64,000 bases of DNA from Candidatus Ligilactobacillus excrementigallinarum (GCA_019114385.1 DXFP01000036.1:1-64000), one strand, 5' to 3'. Shown: positions 26,823 to 40,480, numbered from the stretch's first letter. Notes: generated by a model from the letters alone, not told the origin. A program made the numbers and translations.

Positions 26823-28202
26823 GTGCTTGATCCAGAACTTGAATCATTATGGAAAATTGTATCAGATGGTTTGCATGAATCTTACCAAGAAATTCCATTT
26901 AACACTTGGATAAAACCAGCTGAACCAGTTGAATTCTCTAATGATACTTTAGTTATTAATGTTCCATTCAAGTTGATTAAAGATTATTGGGATCGAACTG
27001 TCAGCCCTCAAATCAGTACTTTATTGGAACCTGCAATCGGCCGCAAAATCAAAGTTATCGTCCGCATTAAGGGTGAAGAGAAACCAACTACTACTGTCGA
27101 AGAACCAACAAAGGATGAAGCTGATTTAATTGAAGGACAAGTCGTACCTGAAACAACTAAAAGCAGTCCATTTGCTCAAAATAACCAATTAAATCCTAAC
27201 TATACTTTTGAAAAATTTGTTGTCGGCAATGGTAACCAAATGGCACATGCAGCCGCACTTGCAGTTGCTGAAAATCCCGGCCAAATCTATAATCCGCTAT
27301 TTATTTATGGAGGTGCCGGATTAGGAAAAACGCACTTGATGCAAGCAATCGGAAATTCGATTTTAGATCGTAATCCTAATATGAAGATTAAATATGTATC
27401 AAGTGAATCCTTTATGAACGACTATATTAGTTCACTGCAACTTAAAAACCAGGCTGTTTTTCGCACCGAATACCGCAACGTTGACTTATTATTAGTTGAT
27501 GATATCCAATTTTTAGCTGATAAAGTCGGAACTCAGGAAGAATTTTTCAATACTTTCGAAACATTATTCCGCAATAATCGGCAAATTGTCTTAACAGCTG
27601 ATCGATTGCCTAATGAAATTCAAAATTTGCAAAAGCGGTTGGTTACGCGGTTTAAGATGGGATTACCTGTTGACATTACTCCGCCAGATTTTGAAACTCG
27701 AATTGCAATTTTACGTGAAAAATCACAGTCACTCGGCTTAGATTTACCAAACGAAGCGCTAAATTATATTTCTGGTCACTTTGATTCCAGTGTCCGTGAT
27801 CTGGAAGGCGCATTATCTCGTATTAAAGTTTATACTTCAATGACTGATGGACCAATTACTACTAGTATGGTTGCTGAAGCATTGCGTGGCTTAATTGATC
27901 AAAAAACTGAACGGACCGTTACTATCAGCTTGATTCAAAACAAAGTTGCGAAATACTATAACGTAACTGTCCCTGATTTGAAAGGTAAAAAGCGCGTCAA
28001 AACAATTGTTAAACCGCGTCAAATTGCAATGTATCTCAGTCGTGAGTTAACAAATGCTTCTTTACCAAAAATTGGACAAGAATTTGGCGGCAAAGATCAT
28101 ACAACGGTCATTCACGCACACGAAAAAATTAGTAAGGAATTATTTAGAAATAAAGAGCTGCAAAAACAGATTAATGATTTAAAGGAAGAGTTGCAAATTT
28201 AG
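26823..28202 (+). CDS. dnaA: Chromosomal replication initiator DnaA
   Basis: A 459-residue protein starting at GTG 26823, eight bases after AAGGAGG; the ORF-track start at 26601 runs far into the origin and is not used. Domain I is at about 1-85, a variable acidic linker follows, and AAA+ domain III begins about residue 125 with Walker A GGAGLGKTHL and Walker B LLLVDDIQFL. Domain IV carries the DnaA signature KIGQEFGGKDHTTVIHAHEK that reads DnaA boxes. ATP-DnaA opens oriC and controls initiation. Flanked on both sides by DnaA boxes. Confidence 0.99.
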   Translation: MLDPELESLWKIVSDGLHESYQEIPFNTWIKPAEPVEFSNDTLVINVPFKLIKDYWDRTVSPQISTLLEPAIGRKIKVIVRIKGEEKPTTTVEEPTKDEADLIEGQVVPETTKSSPFAQNNQLNPNYTFEKFVVGNGNQMAHAAALAVAENPGQIYNPLFIYGGAGLGKTHLMQAIGNSILDRNPNMKIKYVSSESFMNDYISSLQLKNQAVFRTEYRNVDLLLVDDIQFLADKVGTQEEFFNTFETLFRNNRQIVLTADRLPNEIQNLQKRLVTRFKMGLPVDITPPDFETRIAILREKSQSLGLDLPNEALNYISGHFDSSVRDLEGALSRIKVYTSMTDGPITTSMVAEALRGLIDQKTERTVTISLIQNKVAKYYNVTVPDLKGKKRVKTIVKPRQIAMYLSRELTNASLPKIGQEFGGKDHTTVIHAHEKISKELFRNKELQKQINDLKEELQI

Positions 28203-28206
28203 TACC

Positions 28207-28355
28207 TGTGAATAACTTTTGATTTATCCCAAAGTTTATCCACAGATTATTCACAATCAAAAACTAGATTTTAACTACTTTCATTAAAGTTTTCCACAGT
28301 TTCAACAACCCCTAATACTAATACTATAATTAATTACTTATATATATTAATTAAG
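28207..28355 (+). other. oriC, right part: DnaA boxes and DNA unwinding element
   Basis: Between dnaA and dnaN lie TTATTCACA (reverse, 28207-28215), TTATCCCAA (28224-28232), the perfect box TTATCCACA (28236-28244), TTATTCACA (28247-28255) and TTTTCCACA (28290-28298). The last is followed by a short CCCC patch and then TAATACTAATACTATAATTA and an A+T-only stretch. This is the arrangement of a basal unwinding system (DnaA box, G+C patch, DnaA-trio repeats, A+T-rich melting region) described in Bacillus subtilis. Confidence 0.88.
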
Positions 28356-28368
28356 GAGTCATCTAATT

Positions 28369-29508
28369 ATGAAATTTACAATCAAAAGAAATGCGTTCAT
28401 TAAAAAAATGAATGATGTACAACGGGCAATTTCTTCAAAAACCGCAATTGAAATTTTAACTGGAATTAAAATTAACGTTACTAATGAAACTTTAACGTTA
28501 ACTGGTAGCGATTCTGATATTTCAATTGAAAATGAAATTAAAGCAGACGATTCTGATTACGAATTATCAGTTGAAGAACCAGGTGCAATTGTTTTACCGG
28601 CACGTTTTTTCAGTGAAATTATTAAAAAATTACCAGAAGATACATTTACTTTAGCTGTTAATGATCGTTTCCAAGCAACAATTACTTCTGGTCAAACTGA
28701 ATATCAAGTAAATGGAGTAAATCCTGAAAATTATCCTCATTTACCAGAAGTTGATTCAAATGAACATCTTAGAATTGCGGCTGATATTTTTAAACAAATT
28801 ATCAATCAAACAGTAATCGCTGTTTCAACTCAAGAAAGCCGGCCATTATTAACTGGAGTACATTTGACAATTAAAGATCAAGAATTGCATGCAGTAGCTA
28901 CAGATTCACACCGGTTAAGCCAACGGAAAATTAAGTTAGATGGGGCTGAAAATGTCAGTTACGATATCATCGTTCCAGGAAAATCATTAATTGAATTATC
29001 CCGGATGATTAGCGATTCAACGGATCAACTTGAAATTCAAATTGCAGAAAATCAAATTTTATTTAATTTTAATGACACTGCGTTTTATTCACGGTTACTT
29101 GAAGGAATGTATCCTGATACAGATCGTTTAATTCCTCAAAGTTCAGAAACAACAGTTGAATTCAATGCGGTTACATTGTTGAGAGCGATTGAACGTGCTT
29201 CATTGCTTTCGCACGAAGGCCGAAATAACGTTGTTAAATTGAGTTTAAATACTGAAACTCAAATAGCAACCTTATCAAGTAACTCACCAGAAGTTGGTAA
29301 CATTGAAGAAGAATTGCAATTTGATAAGTTGGATGGAAATAATATTGAAATTTCATTTAACCCGGATTATATGCGAGCTGCACTACAAGCATTAGGGCAA
29401 TCTGAAGTTCGATTGGCATTAACTTTGCCATTGCGTCCATTCACCTTGACACCAACAGAAGACAGTGAAGACTTTATTCAATTGATTACACCAGTGAGAA
29501 CCTTCTAA
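28369..29508 (+). CDS. dnaN: DNA polymerase III beta sliding clamp
   Basis: A 379-residue clamp subunit with three repeated clamp folds; N-terminal MKFTIKRNAFIKKMNDVQRAI and C-terminal end IQLITPVRTF match DnaN. The homodimer encircles DNA and tethers PolC/DnaE and other partners. TAAGGAG lies about ten bases before the ATG. It sits immediately to the right of the unwinding element in the standard dnaA-dnaN order. A full repeat copy (R7) starts within 20 bases of the stop and separates it from yaaA-recF, together with an inserted transporter gene. Confidence 0.99.
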   Translation: MKFTIKRNAFIKKMNDVQRAISSKTAIEILTGIKINVTNETLTLTGSDSDISIENEIKADDSDYELSVEEPGAIVLPARFFSEIIKKLPEDTFTLAVNDRFQATITSGQTEYQVNGVNPENYPHLPEVDSNEHLRIAADIFKQIINQTVIAVSTQESRPLLTGVHLTIKDQELHAVATDSHRLSQRKIKLDGAENVSYDIIVPGKSLIELSRMISDSTDQLEIQIAENQILFNFNDTAFYSRLLEGMYPDTDRLIPQSSETTVEFNAVTLLRAIERASLLSHEGRNNVVKLSLNTETQIATLSSNSPEVGNIEEELQFDKLDGNNIEISFNPDYMRAALQALGQSEVRLALTLPLRPFTLTPTEDSEDFIQLITPVRTF

Positions 29509-29517
29509 TTTCACGAA

Positions 29518-29660
29518 TTTAGAAGGTGTGACACAGGCATGTTGTAAGGAAAAAAACGAACGAATTACGTAGTATTGATTCGAAGGTTTTTGAATTTACA
29601 GACATGCCTGTTTGTTTTGGAACCCGATTATGCGGATATAGAAATAGAGACTGGACTTAA
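29518..29660 (+). repeat. Dispersed palindromic repeat, copy R7
   Basis: AGAAGGTGTGACA joins directly to CAGGCATGTTGTAAGG (short deletion), followed by GAATTACGTAGTATTGATTCG, ACAGACATGCCTGTTTG, ATTATGCGGATATAG and GAGACTGGACTTA. The final outer arm (TGTCACAACC) is lost. Downstream of dnaN. Confidence 0.85.
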
Positions 29661-29802
29661 TAATCAGAGTTCAAAAACATTTTGTATTTTGAGCAAATAA
29701 TATGACAAGCTGCATGAGATAATTTAAAATTAACGTGGACTTTGTGGAGGTTTTTTTTACAATAAAGCATTGTGCAAAATATATTTTGAAAGGGATGGCG
29801 AA

Positions 29803-31167
29803 ATGACACAAGTCAAGAAGGTATCGAAAAAGTATATTTACTTCTTCGGTTCATTCGGCGGAATCCTATTTGGTTACGATATTGGCGTAATGACAGGAGC
29901 CTTGCCATTTTTGCAAATTGACTGGAATATGCATTCTGCCTTTTGGGAAGGATGTATCACTTCTTCACTGATGTTTGGAGCAATTTTCGGTGGCATTATG
30001 GCAGGTCATTTATCAGATAAAATTGGGCGGAAGCGTCTCTTATCTTTTTCAGCGTTAATCTTTATTGTCGGTTCATTGTTGTCTGCATTTGCACCGCAAA
30101 ACGGTTATCTATACTTGTCTCTTGTCCGGGTTTTCCTAGGACTATCGGTCGGAGCAATTTCAGCAACCGTACCAAATTATATGTCAGAAATGACACCGGC
30201 CAAGTCTAGAGGGCGGTTATCAGGAATTAATTTTACAATGATTGCTTTAGGAACTTTATTGTCATACGTTGTAGATTATTTCTTGCAATATTTGCCTGCT
30301 ACATTTGCCTGGAGAACAATGCTGGGAATGGCAGCAGTGCCTGCATTGACTTTATTTGTCGGAAGTTTAAATTTACCGGGTTCTCCACGGTATTTAATTA
30401 ATCAAAATAGAATTGATGAAGCACGGCAAGTTTTGGCTTTAGTCCAACCTGAAGATCAAATTGAAAATGAAATTCAAGCAATTCAAGATGTAAAACAGGT
30501 TGAAAATCAAAGTGCAGATCAAGGTAAGTTCAGTAAATTATTTACTGGGAAATATCGGTATTTGGTAATCGCCGGAGTAGGTGTAGCAGCTTTTCAACAA
30601 TTTATGGGCGTAAATGCAATCTTTTACTACATTCCATTGATTGTTGCCAAAGCAACTGGTCATGCAGCATCTTCTAACTTAATGTGGCCAGTTATTGAAG
30701 GTGCAATCCTATTATTAGCGTCATTCATTTTCTTAGCAATTGCGGATAAATTTAAACGCCGGACATTATTGATTCTCGGCGGAACTGGAATGGGATTGTC
30801 ATTTATTTTACCAGCAGTAATCAATACATTCTTTAGTCATGTAAATCCATTGATTACTATTTTTTTCTTGTGTATTTATGTTGGCTTTTACGGCTTTACC
30901 TGGGCACCATTGACATGGGTAATTGTTGGTGAAATTTTCCCATTAGCAATTCGAGGAAAAGCTAGCGGAGTTGCCTCATCATTTAACTGGATTGGCGCCT
31001 TTTTAGTAGGTTTGTTATTCCCTTTGATGACGGCATCAATGTCGCAAGAGACGGTGTTTGCAATTTTCGGCGTAATTTGTTTACTGGCGGTTGCCTTTAT
31101 TATCTTTAAGGTGCCGGAAACAAAGGGTCGTACTTTGGAAGAAATTGAGGAGAAGTATGTAAGATAG
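29803..31167 (+). CDS. Sugar:proton symporter (MFS sugar-porter family)
   Basis: A 454-residue 12-TM transporter from ATG 29803 (AAGGGATGG upstream). Family hallmarks are GILFGYDIGVMTGAL in TM1, GRKR between TM2 and TM3, FQQFMGVNAIFYYIP in TM7, and PETKGRTLEEIEEKY at the C-terminus, as in XylE/AraE/GlcP-type symporters. The usual PESPRWL is PGSPRYL. The substrate is probably a pentose or hexose, which would suit the phosphoketolase pathway (inference). It interrupts the usual dnaN-yaaA neighbourhood, so it is a local insertion flanked by repeats R7 and R8. Confidence 0.88.
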   Translation: MTQVKKVSKKYIYFFGSFGGILFGYDIGVMTGALPFLQIDWNMHSAFWEGCITSSLMFGAIFGGIMAGHLSDKIGRKRLLSFSALIFIVGSLLSAFAPQNGYLYLSLVRVFLGLSVGAISATVPNYMSEMTPAKSRGRLSGINFTMIALGTLLSYVVDYFLQYLPATFAWRTMLGMAAVPALTLFVGSLNLPGSPRYLINQNRIDEARQVLALVQPEDQIENEIQAIQDVKQVENQSADQGKFSKLFTGKYRYLVIAGVGVAAFQQFMGVNAIFYYIPLIVAKATGHAASSNLMWPVIEGAILLLASFIFLAIADKFKRRTLLILGGTGMGLSFILPAVINTFFSHVNPLITIFFLCIYVGFYGFTWAPLTWVIVGEIFPLAIRGKASGVASSFNWIGAFLVGLLFPLMTASMSQETVFAIFGVICLLAVAFIIFKVPETKGRTLEEIEEKYVR

Positions 31168-31360
31168 AATGTGAGAATCAAAGTACGAAAGTCCTCTCAA
31201 GTCAGCATGTATAAGTTGTTCGTTGTGTCTGGATGAACGTGAATCATGGAAAATTATACATAAGTGATTAGACTAGAGTCCGATTAAAGCCAAAATATGG
31301 AAGACATGCAGGTTAGAGGGCTGCGTATTTGCATTTAGCTTCACATCCTAAAATTAATTA
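31168..31360 (+). other. Unexplained 3' intergenic sequence after the sugar transporter
   Basis: About 190 bases with no ORF. It begins GAATGTGAGAATC directly after the stop, similar to the words GATGTGAGAGC after two other genes in this window, and ends GGGCTGCGTATTTGC...TTCACATCC. TGTGA near the start and TCACA near the end could close a long structure. Could be a structured 3' element or a decayed repeat. Confidence 0.3.
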
Positions 31361-31392
31361 AAGAGACTGTGACATAAGTCCAGTCTCTTTTT
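31361..31392 (+). terminator. Solo outer stem of the dispersed repeat acting as terminator (R8)
   Basis: AAGAGACTGTGACATAAGTCCAGTCTCTTTTT folds into an 8-bp stem with a T-run. It is the outer arm of the repeat with no interior. Confidence 0.75.
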
Positions 31393-31578
31393 ATATTCGT
31401 ATATTTTTATTGTATTTCCTAAATTTAAACTCTAAGCATTTTTTAGTTAATTGGATAAAAATAATTAAAAGCTATTAAATGAGCTTAAAACGCAAATGAG
31501 CCGTTTTTAAATTGTTTTTATAAATGAAAAAGGGTATAATTGTATAGTAAAAAGTCTGATTTTAAGGAGGTTTGCCAG

Positions 31579-31797
31579 ATGCAAGAAATCGTTTTGAAAA
31601 CACCTTACATTACGCTCGGACAATTGTTGAAAATTGCAGATGTAATTTCATCAGGTGGACAGGCCAAATGGTACTTAAGCGAACATGAAATTTATGTAAA
31701 TGGCCAATTAGACAATCGTCGTGGACGCAAGCTTTATCCTGATGATGAAGTTAAGCTGCCGAACGGAAAAACTTACGTGATGAGAGCCGGCCGCTAA
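31579..31797 (+). CDS. yaaA: S4-domain RNA-binding protein YaaA
   Basis: A 72-residue S4-type RNA-binding protein starting at ATG 31579 after TAAGGAGG; the ORF-track start at 31540 is too early. The S4 motif is LGQLLKIADVISSGGQAKWYL...YVNGQLDNRRGRKLYPDDEV. It sits directly upstream of recF in the conserved dnaN-yaaA-recF order. The family is linked to ribosome assembly or RNA binding; the exact role is not settled. Its stop is four bases before the recF start, so the two are translationally coupled. Confidence 0.94.
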   Translation: MQEIVLKTPYITLGQLLKIADVISSGGQAKWYLSEHEIYVNGQLDNRRGRKLYPDDEVKLPNGKTYVMRAGR

Positions 31798-31801
31798 GCG
31801 A

Positions 31802-34941
<3,140 letters not shown>

Positions 34942-34982
34942 TGTGAATTATTACCTGGGAAATTTAGAAGGAGGCAGCTACT

Positions 34983-37559
34983 GTGGTAGATTTACCAAAT
35001 CGAATTAAAGATGTTGATCTTTCAAGCGTCATGCAAACATCTTTCTTGGATTACGCAATGAGTGTTTTAGTAGCACGGGCATTGCCAGATGTACGTGACG
35101 GTTTGAAGCCTGTTCACCGGCGAATTTTATACGGAATGAGCGAATTAGGGGTTACTCCAGACAAGCCATATAAAAAATCGGCCAGAATTGTCGGAGAAGT
35201 TATGGGTAAATTTCACCCCCATGGTGATTCAGCAATTTATGAATCAATGGTGCGGATGGCCCAAGATTTCAGTTATCGTTATATGTTAGTTGATGGTCAC
35301 GGAAACTTCGGCTCGGTCGATGGTGATGGCGCAGCTGCAATGCGTTATACTGAAGCACGGATGTCAAAAATTGCAACAGAAATGCTGCGTGACATCAATA
35401 AAGATACAATTGATTTTCAACCAAATTACGATGGTACAGAACGTGAACCTAAAGTTTTACCAGCTCGTTTCCCTAATTTATTGGTAAATGGAGCAACGGG
35501 GATTGCGGTCGGGATGACCACTAATATTCCACCGCACAACTTGGCAGAAGTCATTTCTGGAATTCATATTTTGATGGATAATCCGGATGCAACGACTGCA
35601 GACTTGATGGAAGCTATCCCAGGACCTGACTTTCCAACTGGCGGAATTGTAATGGGTAAATCTGGGATCCGGAAAGCATATGAAACAGGTAAAGGAACAG
35701 TTACTTTACGTGCGAAAGTCGATATTGAAGAACAAAAGAACGGTAAGCAGCAAATTATCGTGCATGAATTACCATACATGGTAAATAAAGCACGCCTGAT
35801 TGAACGAATTTCAGAGTTAGCTCGTGAAAAGGAAATTGACGGTATTACTGCAATTCATGATGAATCTGACCGTGATGGAATGCGAATCACCATTGATATA
35901 CGACGGGATGTAAGTGCCTCAGTTGTTTTGAATAATTTGTACAAAATGACTTTGATGCAAACTTCATTTGGCTTTAATATGCTGGCAATTGTAGACGGCA
36001 CTCCTAAGATTTTAAGCTTGAAGCAGATTTTGCAACATTACTTGAAGCACCAAGTAGAAGTTATTCGGCGCAGAACTGAATTTGATTTGAAGAAAGCTAA
36101 AGCACGAGCTCACATTTTGGCTGGGTTGCGGATTGCTTTGGATCACATTCAAGCAATTATTGATATTATTCGCAATTCTGAAAGCGGAGATGTTGCTAAA
36201 GACCGCTTGATGAATGAATTTGAATTAAGCGATAAACAAGCACAAGCAATCTTAGACATGCGTTTGGTTCGGTTGACCGGTTTGGAACGGACTAAGGTTG
36301 AAGCTGATTATGAAAAGACAATGAACGCCATTGCTGATTACGAAAGTATTTTGGCAAGCAAAGATCGAATTAATGAGATTATTTATCAAGAATTACTTGA
36401 TATTCAATCTAAATATGGCGATGAACGTCGGACTGAATTAATGGTCGGCGAAGTAACCAGCATCGAAGACGAAGATTTGATTGAAGAAGAATCTGTTGCA
36501 ATTACATTGACACATAATGGTTACATCAAGCGGTTGCCAACGAGTGATTTCAAGGCACAACGGCGCGGCGGCCGCGGTGTTCAAGGAATGGGCGTTCATG
36601 ATGATGACTTTATTGAACAATTGATTACAACTTCAACTCATGATGAATTGTTATTCTTTACTAACTTAGGCAAAGTTTACAGCATGAAAGGATACGAAAT
36701 TCCAGAATACGGCCGTTCAGCCAAAGGAATTCCGGTAATCAATTTATTAAACATCGATGTGGGCGAAAAGATTGCTACGGTAGTAAATATTCCGCACGAT
36801 GAAGATCAAGCAGCACAGTATCTCTTCTTTACAACAAAGATGGGAACCGTTAAACGGACACCAGTTGTTGATTTCAGTAATATTCGGAAAAATGGGCTAA
36901 AGGCAATTAACTTACATGATGACGATGAATTGATGAATGTTTCATTGACAGATGGTAATCAAAACATGATTATTGGAACTCACTTAGGATATGCAGTTTC
37001 CTTCAGCGAAGATACAGTACGTTCAATGGGACGGACTGCAGCGGGGGTACGTGGTATTCGATTGCGTGAAAATGACTATGTAATTGGCTCTGATATTTTG
37101 GATGCTGATAGCGACGTCTTTGTTATTTCAGAAAAAGGATATGGTAAACGGACTCCAGCTACTGAATATCCAATTAAGGGCCGTGGCGGTAAAGGAATTA
37201 AAACTTCAAATATCACTGAAAAGAATGGTCCATTAGCAGGATTAACAATTGTTCATGGCGAAGAAGATATCATGGTAATTACTAATAAAGGGGTCTTGAT
37301 TCGCTTTAATGTTGCTGATGTCTCAGAAACTGGTCGGGCAACATTAGGGGTTCACTTGATTAACCTTGAAGATGATGCCACTGTATCGACGATTGCTAAG
37401 GTTGATCCAGAAGATGACGAAGAAGAACAAACATTGGAAGCAGACGAAGCAAATGTTGATCAAGCAGCAGAAGCCACACCTGCAGATAATGAATTGTTAA
37501 AACAAGGTGTGCAAGATTTAGCTGACCGTGAAATCAAACATAACGAAGAAAATAAATAA
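34983..37559 (+). CDS. gyrA: DNA gyrase subunit A
   Basis: An 858-residue protein starting at GTG 34983 after AGGAGG. The catalytic tyrosine is in [12 protein letters not shown] (about residue 122). The quinolone-resistance region reads [17 protein letters not shown], with the usual wild-type Ser and Glu. The C-terminal DNA-wrapping domain contains the GyrA box QRRGGRG, which marks it as gyrase rather than topoisomerase IV. A long acidic tail ([17 protein letters not shown]...) follows. It is 41 bases after gyrB; a partial repeat (R9) lies about 35 bases after its stop. Confidence 0.99.
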   Translation: MVDLPNRIKDVDLSSVMQTSFLDYAMSVLVARALPDVRDGLKPVHRRILYGMSELGVTPDKPYKKSARIVGEVMGKFHPHGDSAIYESMVRMAQDFSYRYMLVDGHGNFGSVDGDGAAAMRYTEARMSKIATEMLRDINKDTIDFQPNYDGTEREPKVLPARFPNLLVNGATGIAVGMTTNIPPHNLAEVISGIHILMDNPDATTADLMEAIPGPDFPTGGIVMGKSGIRKAYETGKGTVTLRAKVDIEEQKNGKQQIIVHELPYMVNKARLIERISELAREKEIDGITAIHDESDRDGMRITIDIRRDVSASVVLNNLYKMTLMQTSFGFNMLAIVDGTPKILSLKQILQHYLKHQVEVIRRRTEFDLKKAKARAHILAGLRIALDHIQAIIDIIRNSESGDVAKDRLMNEFELSDKQAQAILDMRLVRLTGLERTKVEADYEKTMNAIADYESILASKDRINEIIYQELLDIQSKYGDERRTELMVGEVTSIEDEDLIEEESVAITLTHNGYIKRLPTSDFKAQRRGGRGVQGMGVHDDDFIEQLITTSTHDELLFFTNLGKVYSMKGYEIPEYGRSAKGIPVINLLNIDVGEKIATVVNIPHDEDQAAQYLFFTTKMGTVKRTPVVDFSNIRKNGLKAINLHDDDELMNVSLTDGNQNMIIGTHLGYAVSFSEDTVRSMGRTAAGVRGIRLRENDYVIGSDILDADSDVFVISEKGYGKRTPATEYPIKGRGGKGIKTSNITEKNGPLAGLTIVHGEEDIMVITNKGVLIRFNVADVSETGRATLGVHLINLEDDATVSTIAKVDPEDDEEEQTLEADEANVDQAAEATPADNELLKQGVQDLADREIKHNEENK

Positions 37560-37592
37560 ACAGGTACCCAGATAGGATGCTGATTAGAAAGA

Positions 37593-37687
37593 AAAAGAGG
37601 TTGTGACATAAGTCCAGCCTCTTTTTCTATATTTGCATAATCAGATTCCAAAACAAATAGGTATGTTTTGGCACAGCTTCTTTTTTG
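37593..37687. repeat. Dispersed palindromic repeat, partial copy R9
   Basis: AAAGAGGTTGTGACATAAGTCCAGCCTCTTTTT (itself a terminator after gyrA) followed by ATTTGCATAATCAGATTCC, AAACAAATAGGTATGTTT and a short end TGGCACAGCTTCTTTTTT. The central part and second inner arm are deleted. Confidence 0.8.
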
Positions 37688-37703
37688 TAAATACTTATTT
37701 AAA

Positions 37704-38956
37704 TTAATCTATACCATTTTGGACATTTTTATTACTTTGAGTATGTTGACTCATTTGCTTTAATCCGGGAATTAATAACATAACTGCAAAGCTAAGCAAA
37801 TACATAGTCGATAAAAATCCCATAACAACTGAAATTGAATATTTACTCATCAATAAACCGATGATAACAGTTGAAAAGCTGCCGATTGCTTTGCCAATCC
37901 CCATTACTAAGTTATTAGCAGTAGCGGCAATTTCAGTTGGATATAAATAATTCATGATAGCACCATAGCCGCCATACATTCCATTAGCAAAGAATCCAAC
38001 AACGGCTCCAAGTAAGACTAGTTCAAGCATGTTGCGTGCTCGGATTAATGCATAAATGACAAATGCAGAACCAACCAGGAAAAGGCCGAATGATTTGCGT
38101 GGCCCCAAGTGATCTAAGATATTTCCAAAAATCAGCATGCCGATGCACATTCCAACGATTGTGGAAATCATCCAAATAGAAGAAGACCCTTGCACAGTAA
38201 TACCAAGCTGCTTTTGAACAATAGTAGGTAACCAGTTCATCAAGCCATAGTATCCACCAGTTTGGACAACTACCATGAAAATCAATCCTAAAGTTTGAAA
38301 GGCGATTTTAGGTGAACTAGCAAACCGAGTTAAAGAAATCTTAGGTTGATTATTATTTTGATGATTAGCGACAAATGTGGGACTTTCTTTAAGGTGTCGG
38401 CGAATGAAAAATGCCAGAATAACAGGTACGATTCCAACTAAGAATAATACATGTCAACCCCAACGAGGCAAAATGATTGCAGAAAGAATGGCAGCTATAA
38501 TGCCTCCAAGTTGTCCGCCAATTGCGGCAAGTGATGAGATGCGACCATAGTGCTTAGTTGAAAAATACTCAGCAATCAATGCCATCCCAACACCGTACTC
38601 ACCGCCGTTTCCAAGACCAATGATGAAGCGCAGAATATAAATCATAGTGATATTTTTGGCAAAGTACATTAATGCTGTTCCGGCAGCAAAAATAAAAATG
38701 GTATACGAAAATACTTTTACTCGGCCATACTTATCACTAAGAATTCCGAACAGAACACCCCCGAGCAAAACGCCCTAGTGTGTAATTGTATTGATCCAAC
38801 CAGCTTGAATTGTGGAAATTCCTAAACTGGCAATGATTGAAGAAAGGGCGAAAGACATGAAATTAAATCCATGTTTTCAAATGAAAAACCAGTCGCAGTA
38901 GAGGCAATTACACGTTTTTGCGCAGAACTTAGACTGGTCTGAGATGATTTATTCAT
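37704..38956 (-). pseudogene. Broken MFS transporter gene (frameshift plus two nonsense codons)
   Basis: Minus-strand reading from ATG 38956 (preceded by GGAGGAATT) gives an MFS transporter of the metabolite or sugar:proton symporter type, but it is interrupted three times. A frameshift lies soon after SFENMD, near 38870. A TAG falls in ...INTITH*GVLLGGVLFGIL near 38775. A TGA at about 38454 stands where Trp is expected (PRWG*HVLFLVG). The two pieces in the ORF track (37704-38285 and 38454-38768) are in the same frame and join into one protein: GILSDKYGRVKVF is the TM2-3 loop motif. About 410 residues when whole. Not functional as it stands. Confidence 0.88.
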
Positions 38957-39112
38957 AATAATTCTAATAATTCCTCCAAAATTAATGCTCACAGGCATTT
39001 TTTATTTTGATAATTTTCAAAAAAATATTTTGTCATTTTAAAAAATAAAATCAATACGAAAAAAATATTTATTTTGCGAATATATAAAGTGTAGAGAAAA
39101 TTAGGATTCTTA

Positions 39113-39141
39113 TTGCAAATCAAAAAATTAAATGCTATAAT
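39113..39141 (+). promoter_or_regulatory. Promoter of the rpsF-ssb-rpsR operon
   Basis: TTGCAA (39113-39118), 17-base spacer, perfect TATAAT (39136-39141), about 70 bases above rpsF. The leader between contains GTTCTTTTT/AAAAAGAAC (39160-39182), a hairpin just before the ribosome binding site. It could be part of an S6:S18 autoregulatory leader, but I cannot confirm that motif. Confidence 0.75.
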
Positions 39142-39211
39142 CTTAGCTTGTAATACCTTGTTCTTTTTATAATAAAAAAGAACCAAAAGTCCATAAGGAG
39201 GTGCAAACACT

Positions 39212-39502
39212 ATGACACATTATGAAATCACATACATCATCAATCCTTCACTTGACGAAGCTGCTAAGAATGAATTAGTTGAACGTTTTGACAACGTATT
39301 GAAGAACGGTGGTGCTGAAATTATTGATTCAAAAGACTGGTCAAAGCGTCGTTTTGCATATGAAATTAACGGTTACACAGAAGGTATGTACCACATTGTA
39401 AACGTTAATGCTGAAAATGCAGATGCAATTAACGAATTTGATCGTCTTTCAAAGATCAATGACGGTATCTTACGTCACATGATCGTAAAACGCGAAGACT
39501 AA
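39212..39502 (+). CDS. rpsF: 30S ribosomal protein S6
   Basis: A 96-residue protein, [20 protein letters not shown]..., with the S6 pattern [26 protein letters not shown]. It binds 16S rRNA with S18 in the platform of the small subunit. AAGGAGGTG lies about nine bases before the ATG. First gene of the conserved rpsF-ssb-rpsR operon. Confidence 0.98.
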   Translation: MTHYEITYIINPSLDEAAKNELVERFDNVLKNGGAEIIDSKDWSKRRFAYEINGYTEGMYHIVNVNAENADAINEFDRLSKINDGILRHMIVKRED

Positions 39503-39540
39503 AATTAATCTTTAAATAACCAATAAAGGAGGGCTTGACC

Positions 39541-40107
39541 TTGATTAACAGAGTAGTTCTTGTAGGTCGCTTAACTAAGGATCCTGATTTACGCTACACA
39601 CAATCTGGCGCAGCCGTTGCAACTTTTACTGTTGCAGTTGATCGTCAGTTTACGAACCAAAATGGTGAACGCGGTGCAGACTTTATTAACTGCGTAATTT
39701 GGCGCAAAGCCGCTGAAAACTTTGCCAACTTTACTCATAAAGGTTCAATGATTGCAGTTGAAGGACGATTACAATCTCGTTCATATGAAAATCAACAAGG
39801 CAATCGCGTGTACGTTACAGAAGTTGTTGTTGATAACTTCTCATTGCTGGAGACTAAAGCGCAATCAGAACAATACCGCCGTGAACATCCAAATCAAGGC
39901 GGCTCTTCAATGAATAATAATTCATCATTTGATTCAAACCCATACGGTAATCCAGCAGGTAACCAGGGTGGCGCATTTAATGGAAATGTTCAAACTGGGA
40001 ACTTAAGCAATCCTGATAATAGTCAAGACAATGCTAATAATGCTGACGATCCATTTGCTGACAATGGTCAACAAATCGATATTTCAGATGATGATTTGCC
40101 ATTCTAG
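39541..40107 (+). CDS. ssb: Single-stranded DNA-binding protein
   Basis: A 188-residue SSB. The start is TTG 39541 ([20 protein letters not shown]), seven bases after AAAGGAGGG; the ORF-track TTG at 39535 sits inside the binding region. The OB-fold covers about residues 1-106, a Gly/Asn/Gln-rich linker follows, and the acidic tip DDDLPF recruits partner proteins. It protects ssDNA at forks and gaps; encoded between rpsF and rpsR. Confidence 0.97.
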   Translation: MINRVVLVGRLTKDPDLRYTQSGAAVATFTVAVDRQFTNQNGERGADFINCVIWRKAAENFANFTHKGSMIAVEGRLQSRSYENQQGNRVYVTEVVVDNFSLLETKAQSEQYRREHPNQGGSSMNNNSSFDSNPYGNPAGNQGGAFNGNVQTGNLSNPDNSQDNANNADDPFADNGQQIDISDDDLPF

Positions 40108-40128
40108 TAATTGAGGAGGGAAATCAAC

Positions 40129-40365
40129 ATGGCACAACAACGTCGTGGCGGTCGTCGTCGCCGTAAGGTAGACTACATCGCAGCTAACCACATTGAATAC
40201 ATCGACTACAAAGATACAGATTTATTACGTCGTTTTATCTCAGAACGTGGTAAAATCTTACCTCGTCGTGTAACAGGTACAAGCGCTAAGAACCAACGCA
40301 AGCTTACAGTTGCTATTAAGCGTGCTCGTATCATGGGCTTGTTACCATTCGTAGCTGAAGACTAA
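40129..40365 (+). CDS. rpsR: 30S ribosomal protein S18
   Basis: A 78-residue basic protein from ATG 40129 ([20 protein letters not shown]), preceded by GAGGAGGG; the ORF-track extension is not needed. [23 protein letters not shown] is the S18 core. Partner of S6. Last gene of the operon, followed by a strong terminator; the rplI-dnaB genes that often come next are absent here. Confidence 0.98.
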   Translation: MAQQRRGGRRRRKVDYIAANHIEYIDYKDTDLLRRFISERGKILPRRVTGTSAKNQRKLTVAIKRARIMGLLPFVAED

Positions 40366-40387
40366 TAATTAGCTTAGAAAGCTGGAA

Positions 40388-40425
40388 AAGACTCCTGTCG
40401 GTCCTCCGATAGGGGTCTTTTTTGA
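40388..40425 (+). terminator. Terminator of the rpsF-ssb-rpsR operon
   Basis: AGACTCCTGTCGG-TCCT-CCGATAGGGGTCT followed by T6: a 13-bp stem with wobble pairs. Confidence 0.92.
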
Positions 40426-40480
40426 ATTTGATGGTTATTTTCCTCTCTTGATTGACAATTGTGTCAAAATTAAAAACAAA

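Noticed and set aside
38454-38768. Treating the two MFS pieces as separate small genes
   Set aside because: They are in one frame separated by a TGA where Trp is expected and together make one transporter; reassignment of TGA to Trp is not plausible in this group and other lesions are present.
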